Of a stretch of DNA of 64,000 nt, positions 8,594 through 18,679 are shown piece by piece. The translations under genes were made by a program, and so were the position numbers. Position 1 is the first letter of the stretch. Each line of letters starts with the position of its first letter. The notes under the pieces were generated by a model, which saw nothing but the letters and a program-made list of their open reading frames with translations, searched no databases and was not told the DNA's origin. This stretch comes from Shinisaurus crocodilurus. Taxonomy: Eukaryota > Chordata > Lepidosauria > Squamata > Shinisauridae. Location: positions 284,651,744 through 284,715,743 of the forward strand of contig CM037878.1 of the NCBI GenBank assembly GCA_021292165.1. Reading direction: 5' to 3'.

Positions 8594-10460
8594 TTGTTTC
8601 GTGACATCAGAACCCGGAACATAAACAACCCAGCGTTAACTCACAAGGACTGGGAAGAATGTGTTTGGCCACAGCATGAGGAACTTAATCAAGAGGGCTT
8701 TAAAGTGAATCCAACAGGGGAGGGAGACATAAACTCGGGGGTTCCAATGGAAGAAGGCCTCTGTGCCACAACGGAGAGAACAACTCCAGCGGTGCCCAAT
8801 GATCGTCTACCACAAAATGTAGGGGGAAAGTCAGACTATAAAGCACATAGTCTTCGATGCCTCTATATTAATGCCCAGAGTATAAATGGTCAAGGAGCAC
8901 CTGATTACTCTGAACGAGTTTAAATCTCCAGGGCCTGACGAGCTGCATCCTAGAGTAATAAAGGAACTGGCAGAAGAACTCTCAGAACCACTGTCTATTA
9001 TCTTTGAGAAATCATGGAGGACAGGTGAAGTGCCAGATGACTGGAGGAGGGCAAATGTTGTTCCCATCTTCAAAAAGGGCAAGAAGGAGGAACCTGGGAA
9101 CTATAGGCCAGGCAGTCTGACATCAATCCCTGGGAAATTTTTGGAGCAGATTATAAAGAAGTCAGTCTGCAAGCACCTTGAAAGCAATGCAGTGATTACT
9201 ACAAGCCAGCATGGATTTGTCAAGAACAAATCCTGCCAGACTAATCTGATCTCATTTTTTGACCGGATAACCTCCCTTGTGGACTGTGGGAATGCTGAGG
9301 ACATAATATACCTGGACTTCAGCAAAGCTTTCGACAAAGTGCCTCATGATATCCTGATTAGCAAGCTAGCTAAAAGTGGGCTAGATGGAACAACTATCAG
9401 GTGGATCCACAGTTGGCTACAGAATCGGACTCAAAGGGTGCTTATCAATGGTTCCTTCTCAAACTGGGGAGAGGTAATGAGCGGGGTACCACAGGGCTCG
9501 GTCCTGGGCCCAGTGCTCTTCAACGTTTTTATTAATGATTTGGATCAGGAGGTACAGGGAATGCTTATCAAATTTGCAGATGACACAAAGTTGGGTGGAA
9601 CAGCTAATACTCTGGAAGACAGAAACAAAATTCAAAGTGACCTCGATAGGCTGGAGCGCTGGGCCGAAAACAACAGAATGAAATTTAATAGGGATAAATG
9701 CCAAGTGCTGCGCCTAGGGAGAAGAAACCAAATTCAGAGTTACAGAATGGGGGACACTTGGCTCAACAATACTACAAGTGAGAAGGATCTTGGAATTGTG
9801 GTAGATCACAAACTGAATATAAGCCAGCAATGTGATGTGGCTGCAAAGAAGGCAAATGCTATTTTGGGCTGCATTAATAGAAGTATAGCTTCCAAATCGC
9901 GGGAAGTGATAATTCCCCTTTACTCAGCACTGGTTAGGCCTCATCTTGAGTACTGTGTCCAGTTCTGGGCACCACACTTTAAGAAGGACGTAGACAAACT
10001 GGAGATGGTTCAGAGGAGGGCAACAAGGATGATAAAGGGACTGGAAAAAAGGCCCTATGGGGAGAGACTGAACAAACTGGGTATGTTTAGCCTTCAGAAG
10101 AGGAGACTGAGGGGAGATATGATCGCACTCTTCCAGTACTTGAAGGGATGTCACACAGAGGAGGGCCAGGATCTCTTCTCGATCATCCAAGTTTGCAGGA
10201 CACAGAATAATGGGCTCAAGTTACAGGAACCCAGATTCCACCTAAATATCAGGAAAAATTTCCTGACAGTCACAGCAATAAGACAATGGAACCTACTACC
10301 TAGGGAGGTGGTGAGCTCTCCCACTCTGGAGGCATTCAAGGTGCGGCTGGACAGTCATCTGTCAGGGATGCTTTGACCTGGTTTCCTGCATTGAGCAGAG
10401 GGTTGGACTCGATGGCCTTGTAGGCCCCTTCCAACTCTACTTTTTTATGATTCTATAATT
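8594..10460 (+). mobile_element. CR1 LINE with endonuclease region deleted
   Basis: The upstream frame (8594-8923) ends with LRCLYINAQSING, the conserved start of the CR1 endonuclease domain. It is then joined almost directly to VKEHLITLNEFKSPGPDELH, which lies just before the reverse transcriptase core. The endonuclease and linker are therefore missing. The 3' end carries the CR1 tail 'gggttggactcgatggcc' and closes with the short repeat tatgattctataattcta, typical of CR1. Confidence 0.85.
8886..10376 (+). CDS. CR1 reverse transcriptase, intact 496-codon frame
   Basis: This frame copies RNA into DNA at the target site in non-LTR retrotransposition. Motifs in order: GNYRPGSLTSIPGKF, YLDFSKAFDKVPH (motif A aspartate), SGVPQGSVLGPVLFN (motif B), KFADDTKLG (motif C, catalytic ADD), then the CR1 C-terminal block [16 protein letters not shown] and WNLLPREVV. 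There is no internal stop or frameshift. A taa stop precedes the first ATG (8883-8885), so the frame starts where the deletion joined the two parts. Without the endonuclease domain the copy should not be able to nick target DNA by itself. It could still express a protein if transcribed with TENM3, but nothing in the sequence shows that it is translated. Confidence 0.88.
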   Translation: MVKEHLITLNEFKSPGPDELHPRVIKELAEELSEPLSIIFEKSWRTGEVPDDWRRANVVPIFKKGKKEEPGNYRPGSLTSIPGKFLEQIIKKSVCKHLESNAVITTSQHGFVKNKSCQTNLISFFDRITSLVDCGNAEDIIYLDFSKAFDKVPHDILISKLAKSGLDGTTIRWIHSWLQNRTQRVLINGSFSNWGEVMSGVPQGSVLGPVLFNVFINDLDQEVQGMLIKFADDTKLGGTANTLEDRNKIQSDLDRLERWAENNRMKFNRDKCQVLRLGRRNQIQSYRMGDTWLNNTTSEKDLGIVVDHKLNISQQCDVAAKKANAILGCINRSIASKSREVIIPLYSALVRPHLEYCVQFWAPHFKKDVDKLEMVQRRATRMIKGLEKRPYGERLNKLGMFSLQKRRLRGDMIALFQYLKGCHTEEGQDLFSIIQVCRTQNNGLKLQEPRFHLNIRKNFLTVTAIRQWNLLPREVVSSPTLEAFKVRLDSHLSGML

Positions 10461-10689
10461 CTAACCCAACAATTGCCCAGGGTGTTCCTTGATTGTTAAT
10501 TGAAAACAAAATTGGCCAGCAGTGGCTTGCTCACTTTTGTGCCACCCCCCACCCCCAGCCAATTCCTGGGTTAAACAACCCAGGAATTTACCGTGATGTT
10601 GAACTGGGTCAGTGTCTTTTACCTGGATACCCAAGGAATTTGTGGTAGATGGGAGATATGATCCAGGAATTTCTTGGCTCACAGCTGCT

Positions 10690-11607
10690 ACGTTACACAG
10701 ACTTGCCGCGCAGTCTAGATGGGGTTTTTTGCTCTGCTGAAAGCCGAGAATGACATTATTTCAAGAGTAATTCTTTGGGTCAGTGTTTTTTTTTAATCCT
10801 ACTAAATATTGGGAGACTCTATATAAAATCACATGGGCTGGCCATACTTACAGCTATTTTATATTTTACTAAATCCAGCCAGCCATGTTTCTTATTTCCC
10901 TAATCCATCTTGTTGTAATTCACACACCCGCCCATAAAAATTAACACTTAGCATTCTTTTAACCACAATGATTATTTAATGGTCTAATTTTTTTTTTCCT
11001 TGACTGCAAAACGACCGCTCGTCCTGAGCTTGCCATCAATTCCTCTCCCCGAAGAGGCCTTGGCGCTGAGTCTCAGCTGTCTGCAGCAGTTACCTGAGAG
11101 CTATTGGCTGTAATTTGTCTTGGCAGGTTAATTAAAAGTTTAGGTCTTATTAAAGCAAAGTCATTATGGCTGCAATATACCATTTATTTATTTATTTGCC
11201 TTGAAAGTTTATTTAATTGCAAGCAGCAACGCAACGGGCAATATTCTGCTTTCGAATTGGAATTCTTTGTTGTTGGGAATGCGCACTACGTTATTCTCAT
11301 ACATACACATGTATGTGCTCAAACCCGTTCATCATTAAATAGCGCTGTGAATAATTACACTTTGATTTACCAAGTTGTAACCTGACCCTATGGGAGGAGT
11401 ACAGTTTTATTTTGCATTCCCCTTGTACCAGATGATTGGAAACGAGACGGGCTTTTACCTCTGCACTGCATCTTTCCCTCCGGATAACTCTCCGAGGTCT
11501 TTTCATGCAGTGGTTGCTCTTGAAGAGATCTCCTCTCCCATTTATTTTTCTTTGCTTTTTAAGACAAAGCTTCACATCCGATACCCATGGAACTCCTGTA
11601 CATAGAG
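10690..11607. other. intron, includes a candidate conserved non-coding stretch
   Basis: No repeat family recognised. The part at about 10985-11175 is free of repeat signatures, has moderate GC, and holds a TTAATTAAA homeodomain-type core, so it could be a conserved non-coding element. That is a guess from composition and would need cross-species alignment. Confidence 0.3.
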
Positions 11608-11690
11608 ACTTCCCCATTCATTTCGACTGGAAGTGTATTCACAGATGTGTGCACAAAAGCTGTCATCTGTGTTTGCAGGAGCTCTACGGA
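11608..11690. repeat. short dispersed repeat 'cccattcatttc'
   Basis: The phrase ttccccattcatttcgactgg, with cacagatgtgtgcac nearby, recurs in altered form at 38480-38590 and 50100-50190. Confidence 0.4.
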
Positions 11691-11885
11691 GGGAATCATA
11701 GCTCAGTAGTAGAGCACATGGTTTTGCAGGCAGAAGGTCCCCTGAATTGATCCCTGACATCTTTAGTTAAAAAGGATCAGGTAGCAGGTGACTTGAACAA
11801 CCTTTGCAAGAAACCCCAGGGAGCCACTGCTACTCAGAGTCGAGTAGACAGTACTGGCATAGATAGACAAAGAGTCGGACATATT
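11690..11885 (+). mobile_element. tRNA-derived SINE
   Basis: Head with the A-box tagctcagtagtagagcac and a diverged B-box, then atctttagttaaaaaggatc and the body to acaaagagtcggac. Sense orientation in the TENM3 intron. Confidence 0.75.
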
Positions 11886-12205
11886 GGCTGGGTTCACCCA
11901 CACTCAAGGGTTGAGTATGGGTTGAGTGTGGGTTGTCATTGAACCATGGGTTGTTGTTGCAACATGAGTTATCGTGTTGTCTCTGAACCCATCTGTGCTA
12001 ACAATCCATGGCTTGTTAACCACGAACAACCCATGAAGAGAACCCTTGGTTTGTTGCCGGGTTATGAACTGTGGGTTGTTCACTATGGTTTGTTATTTTG
12101 GCTGGGTTCAGACAACATGATAACCTATGGTTGAACAACAACCCCACGGTTCAACACTCAATCCTTGAGTGTGGGTTATTGAATTGTCTGAAGCCAGGCA
12201 TTGTA
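11886..12205. mobile_element. DNA element rich in 'gggttgtt', imperfect inverted repeats
   Basis: Repeated gggttgtt/aacaaccc phrases occur, with ctgggttcagacaacatgat near 12101 and the inverse, cgtgttgtctctgaaccca, near 11970. The same start recurs at 63950, where the window cuts it. Confidence 0.5.
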
Positions 12206-12395
12206 AGGCAACCTGTTATAATCCAGGACAATCTCTTAAAGTGGAGTTCCACATATATGTTTGATCTTGCTCATCTCCTGGGCCTTCTTCTGTTTTGGCC
12301 CATAGAGAATCTCACTGATATAAAGTATAGGAGCCAAGGTAGACATTACTTTAAATCTGTATCTAGCAGCTATGTATTTTTCTTTTCATTTTTAC

Positions 12396-12498
12396 TCTAG
12401 AGTAGGCACAGAGGGCCCGAGCCAGATCTTAAAAGCCCCCCTACCCCACATGCTAGGGTCCCAATTCAGATTGGGGTCCCTGCACCTACTCTAGAGGA
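12396..12498. repeat. small inverted repeat element
   Basis: The arms actctagagtaggcac and gcacctactctagagg face each other around a C-rich centre. MITE-like; family unknown. Confidence 0.5.
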
Positions 12499-12519
12499 AA
12501 CATGGAAACAATGTTTTAA

Positions 12520-12815
12520 AACAATTTAAAGCAGCTGTAAACAATGAATAAAATACCACAACCCAATAAAACAGCTAAATTAAGAAGCCCATCACATGCT
12601 GTCAGATGCCTGGGCAGAGAGGGAAGTCTTAGCCTGGTGCTGAAAAGATTACAGTGTTGGCACCAGGCGGACCTCACTGGGGAGAGAGCCACCAGCAAAA
12701 ATGCCCTCTCCCTTGTTGCTATTCTCCCAGCCTCCTTTGGAGGTTCATATGAGGGGAATGAGCAGCCAATGGAGCTCATTGGCTCCACGCTCCACCATGT
12801 TTCCTCAGCTGGCAT
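12520..12815 (-). mobile_element. L2 LINE 3' fragment
   Basis: The minus strand frame reads FSTRLRLPSLPRHLTAC, like the L2 C-terminal piece in the copy at 62195 (FSTSLRLPSVLRHLTAP). It is diverged. Confidence 0.6.
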
Positions 12816-12822
12816 CCATTAG

Positions 12823-12892
12823 TTGTTGTAAACCGCCCAGAGAGCTTCGGCTATTGGGTGGTATAAAAATGTATTAAATAAATAAATAAATT
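12823..12892 (+). mobile_element. L2 LINE 3' terminus
   Basis: Contains gtaaaccgcccagagagctt, then cggctattgggtggtataaa and an (ATAA)n tail: the conserved L2 3' end also seen at 62430-62480. It faces opposite to the preceding fragment. Confidence 0.75.
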
Positions 12893-13125
12893 AGGGGATT
12901 GTTTTGTTGTGTTTGTTGGACATTTGCTGGCTAATAAGAAACCTCCGCTGTCTCCCACATAATTTTTGGCCAGCTAAAGAAGCCCTCCCCTGTTGGGTTT
13001 CAATTGGTGGGCACAAGAGATATGGTCTTCCCTGTAGTAGCATCCTCAGCGTGGAACCCTATGTCAAAGGAGACCCATCAGGCCTGAGCGCTGGCCCTTT
13101 TACAGAGACTGGCAAATACCTTATT

Positions 13126-13470
13126 TCAGTGTTAGGTAACCTTTTAGGGCTGTGGGCACATTTGGCAATTTGAGAAACTGTCCTAGGCACTACCACAAAA
13201 TGGCTGCCACGGGGGTATGGCAAAGGACAAGGTTCCTGCCCAAAAGGCTGAGTACAAGGCAGAGGTGGGGTGTGAACCCCAAGACACTAAATAATTCCTT
13301 TGAACCCACAGTTTTCAGCACCGACAGAAACCTGCTTCACACCAAAATATGTTACTTTAAAAAAAAAAAGTGGGAGGAGTAGAGTACCTTGGCAGAAACC
13401 AAGATAGGTGTTCAGGGGCGCATTGGGGCCCACGGGCACCATGTTGCCTGCCCTTGCCTTACTTAGAGAG
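13126..13470. mobile_element. MER5-like hAT remnant
   Basis: Opens cagtgttaggtaacctttt and closes gggcaccatgttgcctgccc, with cactaccacaaaatggctgcc between. This pattern is common in old hAT non-autonomous elements. Target duplications were not identified. Confidence 0.45.
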
Positions 13471-13829
13471 ACCTTCACGGCATGATTTGTTTCTGTTCTT
13501 TTATGGGTCTCCTTTCTTTCTGCTGTCTGGTTTTCTGATTCTTGTTTCGTTATTCCCTACCAGTTTTTTCCCCTTGTTTTATTTATGTAAATTGGTGGTG
13601 GGAAGAAAGTAGATTGGCACTTAATGGTCAGCCTCTGAGTAATTTGTAGTAGAAGGTTTTTTGACACCCAGTACTTTAACAATAGCAAGTCAAAGTGTAA
13701 GTAAACACACACACACACACACACCTCTCTGCCCTGACTGGCCTTGTGCTAATTGCTTATCTCTCAGCCTCAGTGTTTCTCTTTTGTAAAATACAGGTAT
13801 TAATTGGTTGCCTTCTGGTGTTTGTACAA

Positions 13830-14123
13830 CTCTGCCGACCAGTTCAGGAGTTTTGTGCAAATTATGGCCTAATTTATTTATTTATTTTTATTTATTGTAT
13901 TTTTAAATCGCCCATCTAGCCAGTAACCGGCCACTCTGGGCAATGATTTGCACAAATTAGTCCGTAATTTGCACAAATTAGGCTGTTTTCTATGTAAACA
14001 ATGTAGTGCCGGGGACTCGGAAGTCCAGTGAGCACCTCAGCTGGTGCCCGCGCTCGGCTCACGCGACAGGAGTGCTCGGCTCGCGCACCGCAAGTCGAGC
14101 ATTGGGTGGGTTGCCCATCCCTA
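13830..14123. mobile_element. hAT-like TAGGGATG-family copy with nested L2 tail
   Basis: The right half, from tttgcacaaattaggctg to gggttgcccatccctaagtc, matches the end of the 1954-2915 copy, including 'cacctcagctggtgcccgcg'. An L2 3' end (minus, about 13868-13941, 'gcccatctagccagtaaccg') sits inside. Confidence 0.55.
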
Positions 14124-15002
14124 AGTCGTGACATTTAATGTGTCATTGCATTGAACATGCAAGGTTTCTAAAAAAAAATGCAAATTGCTGGCAGCGGGTC
14201 GGGACTGATAATTATTGGGATCAGAGTAGGCAGAGAGGGTGAATTTAATTCCTTCCTCCTCAGTTTCAGTCCTGAGGAGAATTTTGTCTTCTGAGGGATG
14301 CACTCAGTGTCATATCTAGTTTTTTACTTGTATAAACAAGTTATCCAACTTCGGGGTCTATGGGGTGCAGTAGGCAATTGGTTCTGTGCCACCACTTTGC
14401 CTATGGCCCTCAGGATTGTGGTCTGTAACAACAAAAGAGGATGTTTGTCTGTCTATCCGTCAGTGCCATATAGCACCAAGACCATGAAACCTACAGCACC
14501 TGAAACTTGGCATGCATGCTAAGGGGACCCTTAGGGTGCGCACCTCGGGGCTATTTTGTTTTCAAAATGCATTAATTAATTTTAATGAATTTAAATTTGT
14601 CCATGTGGTTGAAGCTTGCAGTAACGTCATCATCAGCTACTAGGGGCAGACTTCCCTAAGTGGCACAGAGCGATGCAGCCTGTACTGTTAGAAGCCAGGG
14701 GAGATCAGTAGGCCAAGGGACAGAGTTATACACTTGCCCCCTCTCCCTCCTGTGGGGCAGCCCCGCCTCAGGGGAATGAAGTGGACAGATCCATCAGGGG
14801 CCTATAGGGGTTCTTGTTTCGGACCATGCCTGGGATTGCCAGTGCCCCTGGCTTCATTCAGACAGGTTCTCAAACTCTGACTGCTGTGTAAGTTTGCTTG
14901 AAGGTTCTGCTGTATAGGCGCTATTCCAACCTGTGAGAAGCTGGTTCTGTTTGCTAGTGCAAAATAAAGCAGAGCCCAGAAGCCTGAAGCTTGACCCCTT
15001 CT
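14124..15002. other. intron, no assigned element
   Basis: Holds the phrase gtttgtctgtctatccgtca and 'tgaaacttggcatgcatgct', which looks like part of a repeat I cannot name. No coding signal. Confidence 0.3.
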
Positions 15003-15066
15003 GCTGTAAGCCACCTTGAGAAACCATGAGGGGCGGGGGCTAAGAGGCAGGGTATATATTTTAGAT
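15003..15066 (+). mobile_element. LINE 3'-end fragment
   Basis: Contains 'gtaagccaccttgagaaacc' and 'aggcagggtatatattttag', the usual form of an L2/CR1-type 3' terminus. Confidence 0.5.
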
Positions 15067-15447
15067 GGATACAAGAAGTACTGGTGCACTTTAAATCTTC
15101 TAAACACTCCTGTCTCGTTTTCTGATTTTTTAATTATTTTTTTTATGCGATAGGAAAAAGGATGTAACAGTGTAACACGCTGTATTTATGAACTAGGGTG
15201 TGATGTTCCAGGTCACCAGGCAAATGGGAGACGAGATCTTTGAGGAAGGAGGGAAGTAGATTGATGTGAGCTGGGCAGGGAAATTTGAGTGTGAGAGGCA
15301 AACTCAGAGATGTCTAATGTTAACTGTGATCTCGCAGTTTATGCAACAGCCCCTAAGATAGGTTTGTGCCCCCCAAGTGAATGGCTTTTAAAAAAAATAA
15401 TAAATCAGTTCATCATTGCAAAGAGGAACTGACGATAGACTGTACAG

Positions 15448-15504
15448 AGCATGCTGGGAGTTGTAGGCCAAAAACATCTGGGGACCCAAGGTTGGAGAAC
15501 ACTG
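15448..15504. mobile_element. one-armed hairpin MITE family A with target duplication
   Basis: Only the right arm is present, from gcatgctgggagttgtagg to GGAGAACACTG. It is nevertheless flanked by ctgtacag (15440-15447) and ctgtacac (15505-15512), 7 of 8 identical. Confidence 0.7.
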
Positions 15505-15587
15505 CTGTACACATTTGAGCCTTGTAGGAACTGTCAAAAAAAAGCATGACTCCGATGTCTAAAGCCGTTTTGACACACTGTGTATTT

Positions 15588-15589
<2 letters not shown>

Positions 15590-15624
<35 letters not shown>
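15590..15624 (+). repeat. (TG)n microsatellite
   Basis: About 16 TG units with one interruption. Confidence 0.95.
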
Positions 15625-15835
15625 AGCATCCGCCTCTCTAATTCTTAATTTGTTCTGGCTTATGAAGGCACAGTGGCTGAGTCATTATTGATTAAAGAAG
15701 GTAAGTGGAGACCCAGGAAGTTGGTGGGGCCACACTTGTGGTCGCCACCCCACCCCACCCCCAAGCAGCAGAAAGAAACCTCGGAATGGGAGCTTCAGGA
15801 ATGTTCATTATTGACTTTTTTCGGGCGGGGGGGGG

Positions 15836-16041
15836 GAAATGACAGCTCCGTGGTGGAGCGCATTCTTTGCATGCAGAAGTTCCCAGGTTCAATCCTTGGC
15901 ATCTTCAGGTTTGTTTGTTTTTAAAGGATCGGGTAGCAAGTGATAGAGAAGACCCTGGGCAGCCACTGCTAGCCAGAGTGGACAGTACTGGGCAAGATGG
16001 ACAAATACTCTTACCTGGTATAGGGCAGCTTGCCGTGTTCC
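15836..16041 (+). mobile_element. tRNA-derived SINE, near full length
   Basis: A-box agctccgtggtggagcgc, B-box aggttcaatccttggc, body with aaaggatcgggtagcaagtg, and 3' end ggcagcttgccgtgttc. Confidence 0.8.
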
Positions 16042-16089
16042 TTCTCTTTTCTCTGACTCCTGGGTGCTGTGATCAGCTAGGAGCTTATT

Positions 16090-16160
16090 TTTAAGCTTTT
16101 TTATTCTACCCTTCCTCGAAGGAGCTCAGGGCAGCGTCCATCCCTCTGTTTTATCTTATT
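16090..16160 (-). mobile_element. CORE-SINE tail fragment
   Basis: Contains ttctacccttcctcgaagga and gctcagggcagcgtcc, a diverged tail of the CORE-SINE family. Confidence 0.45.
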
Positions 16161-16320
16161 TCATAGAATTTCATAGATGATAGAGTTGGAAGGAGCCTAC
16201 AAGGCTATCGAGTCCAACCCCCTGCTCAATGCAGGAAACTAGAGGAGGGGTCTCCCATCCAAGTAACAACCAGGCTTGGCCCTGCTTAGCTTTCCACGCT
16301 CAGACAAGCTGAGCCAGCTC
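16161..16320 (-). mobile_element. 5S rRNA-derived SINE (copy 2)
   Basis: The minus strand carries the head ctggctcagcttgtctgagc, the 5S part agctaagcagggccaagcc and acttggatgggagaccc, and the CR1-like tail. Confidence 0.88.
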
Positions 16321-16394
16321 ATAGCAGTTCTGTGGGGCTGGCCAGGTAGAGACACTGACAAGGGCCCAAGGCCGCACAAGTGGCTTTGTGGCTG

Positions 16395-16720
16395 AGCAGG
16401 CGAGCTCAGGCCCGGGGACCAAATCAAGCCCCCAAGGATTCCCCGGAGGGCCATGCCCCTTTCCATACCCACCCACTGTTTGATGGCTTCCTGGCTTTTC
16501 TGCGGTTCCCCCCCCACCACCACCCTATTCTAAAAGGCTCGAAATGCCTCTCCTAAAGCTTACTTACTGGCAGCAAGAGCCTTAAACCACAATATGCTGG
16601 TATTTTGGTCCCGCGCCTTTGGCCTTTAGCCCCAACCACCACTGGAATGCGGCCCCCGAGAGCTCCCCAAAAATGAATGCGGCCCTCGGGCTGAAAAGCA
16701 TTCAACACCCCTCTACTAGA
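16395..16720. mobile_element. non-autonomous hAT-like element ('ggaatgcggcccc' family)
   Basis: Contains aaatgcctctcctaaagctt, then ccaaccaccactggaatgc and ggcccccgagagct. The same text recurs at 59861-60150 and, split by an L2, at 61316-62620. The 3' end is cattcaacacccctct. Confidence 0.65.
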
Positions 16721-17590
16721 CCTTATGGTGAGGGAAGCTAAATGAGCGTGCCGTGCTTTTTCCAACGGTGGCCGCTCCACGACTTTATTGTAATCTGCAG
16801 CTTGGTCCTCGGTGTCTTTTAAAGACTTTGCCTTCCGTCGCTGTGTATCTTCTGCACGGTCAACCGGCCAACCACCTTTCCCCTTTTCTCATGACCCTCA
16901 AATCAACACCACGCTTCTCCCCAGGCGTCAGACCTCCTCCTCCCCGCTGTGCCTCTTGTGCGGCTTCTCTACAGAGTTCCAAACCACTGACAGGAAAGGT
17001 AGCCTGAGGTGCAAGGAGACCTGGTCAGCTGAAAAGCCAAAATAACCTCACTAGTTTCCTTGTAGCTCTGTGAACTTCTTTGAAATCCTCACCTCTGTGC
17101 CGCCTTCCATACACCTTGTGCCTCTTCCTTCCTCTCCCGACAGCGTCTCTCATCTCTTTGGTCTGAGGAAGATGCTCTTTTTCTCCCCCTTCCTTTTGTG
17201 AAAGTTGTGAAGAATGAAAGAAAGCCCCAGAAAAATTGAACTACCTATTGACAAAGTAACCCGACAGGGGTTGGTAGTAGGGTCTCTGGGAATCTTCGTA
17301 AACAGTCTAATGGAGAGATGCAGACAGACACATTGCAGGCTGACAAGGCCGTATTAAGCTACCCAGTCCTCAATCTCACTGCTAAACGGTCCTACTTATT
17401 TAGTTTTGCAGGATCAGGCCCAAGCTCATCTAGTTTGGTATATTAATTTCCAACGGTGGCCAGCTAGATAACTGTGGAAGATTATATGGAGGGGGTGGAC
17501 TTCCCCTCTTCTTTGTTCCCAGCGTTCAGAACTGTGGAGGTTCCATTGAGTGCTCATGATGATTCTCGGTTGATAAACATATCCTCCGGG
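16721..17590. other. intron, nothing firmly recognised
   Basis: A short LINE-like phrase (ccaacggtggccagctagat) lies near 17452. No gene. Confidence 0.35.
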
Positions 17591-17596
17591 GGGGAT

Positions 17597-17601
17597 GATG
17601 A

Positions 17602-17679
<78 letters not shown>

Positions 17680-17713
17680 GGGCAGTATAGATATTATTAT
17701 TGTTGTTGTTATT

Positions 17714-17759
<46 letters not shown>

Positions 17760-17900
17760 TCTATACTGCCCAATAGCCAAAACTCTCTGGGTAGTTTACA
17801 ACAATCAATTAAAAAATACAATACAATATAAAAATGTACACAATAAAAACATTATAAAAATTTTTAAACCAAATTTAAAATGACACAAATAGCTAATACA
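17597..17900. repeat. compound (ATT)n/(AAT)n microsatellite between L2 3' ends
   Basis: Long ATT then AAT runs (17604-17680 and 17718-17758) surround gggcagtatagatatt, which is mirrored by aatatctatactgccc at 17756-17771. An L2 3' end in minus orientation follows (caatagccaaaactctctgg). The arrangement can fold into a long AT-rich hairpin. Confidence 0.8.
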
Positions 17901-18240
17901 ACGTGACCAGTAAAAAAAAAGCTTTTTTAAAAGGGCTTTCTTTTGTCTGTCTTAAGTTTACCACAAGTCTAAACTTACTAACCTAACTCCATTAAAGAAA
18001 AGGGGGACAGCAAGAGTTAAAAAAGAAAACAAAAAACAAGAGATTAAATTTAATCAAAATTCACTTTTATTTATTTGTTTGTTTAGTATATTTTTGGACT
18101 GCCCCCCCCCCTTCAATGAGTACCTCAGGCTTATTGCAGTGAAAAATTCAGATGAACCTGCCCTCCCAAATGTGGTGCCCACATGGGTGTCGTAGGGGGG
18201 CCCATGACACCTCTCTACATGCGCGTGAGGCTCCCTTCTT
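17901..18240. other. intron, nothing recognised
   Basis: A-rich sequence with a poly-C run at about 18102-18111. No gene or clear repeat. Confidence 0.35.
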
Positions 18241-18406
18241 CATAGATCCATAGATCATAGAGTTGGAAGGGGCCTACGAGGCCATCGAGTCCAACCCCTT
18301 CTCAATGCAGGAACCTAGAGGAGGGGTCTCCCATCCAAGTATTAACCAGGCCTGACCCTGCTTAGCTTTCCACGCTCAGACAAGCTGAGCCAGCGTGAGC
18401 CACAGG
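18241..18406 (-). mobile_element. 5S rRNA-derived SINE (copy 3)
   Basis: Full-length antisense copy: it ends with gtgagccacagg (head, complement) and starts with catagatccatagatcatag (tail, complement). Confidence 0.9.
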
Positions 18407-18531
18407 CAAGAATGTGTATTTTTTTAAAACACACACACCAGGCAACTGGGCACAGTGCAAAGCAAAGCACTGACCTCCACCCACCTGCCATTTCCATTTC
18501 CCTAGAATGCTCAGTGTGACAATGGAAAAGA

Positions 18532-18676
18532 GAGTCAGTGTGGCGTAGTGGTGAGAGTGTTGGACTGGGACTCAGGAGATCTGGGTTCGAGTCCCCGCTC
18601 AGCCATGAAACTCACTGGGTGACTTTGGGCCAGTCACTGACTCTCAGCCTAACATAAATATAAATAAATAAAAAGG
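18532..18676 (+). mobile_element. CORE/MIR-like SINE, internally deleted
   Basis: Head gagtcagtgtggcgtagtgg, then tgggttcgagtccccgctc (B-box-like) and core tgggtgactttgggccagtc. It jumps from ctcagcctaac straight to the ataaata tail. Confidence 0.85.
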
Positions 18677-18679
18677 GCC

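Larger units (their letters stand above)
8085..10615. mobile_element. DNA element with inverted arms, interrupted by a CR1
   Basis: The upstream arm near 8105-8155 (attcctgggttgtttaaccc) is matched in inverse by 10555-10605 (gggttaaacaacccaggaat). A second pair, 8535-8595 (gttttcaattagcaaccc) and 10490-10540 (gattgttaattgaaaac), also matches in inverse. The CR1 lies between the arms. The two arm pairs are close together downstream but about 380 bp apart upstream, so the host element is rearranged. Confidence 0.45.
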
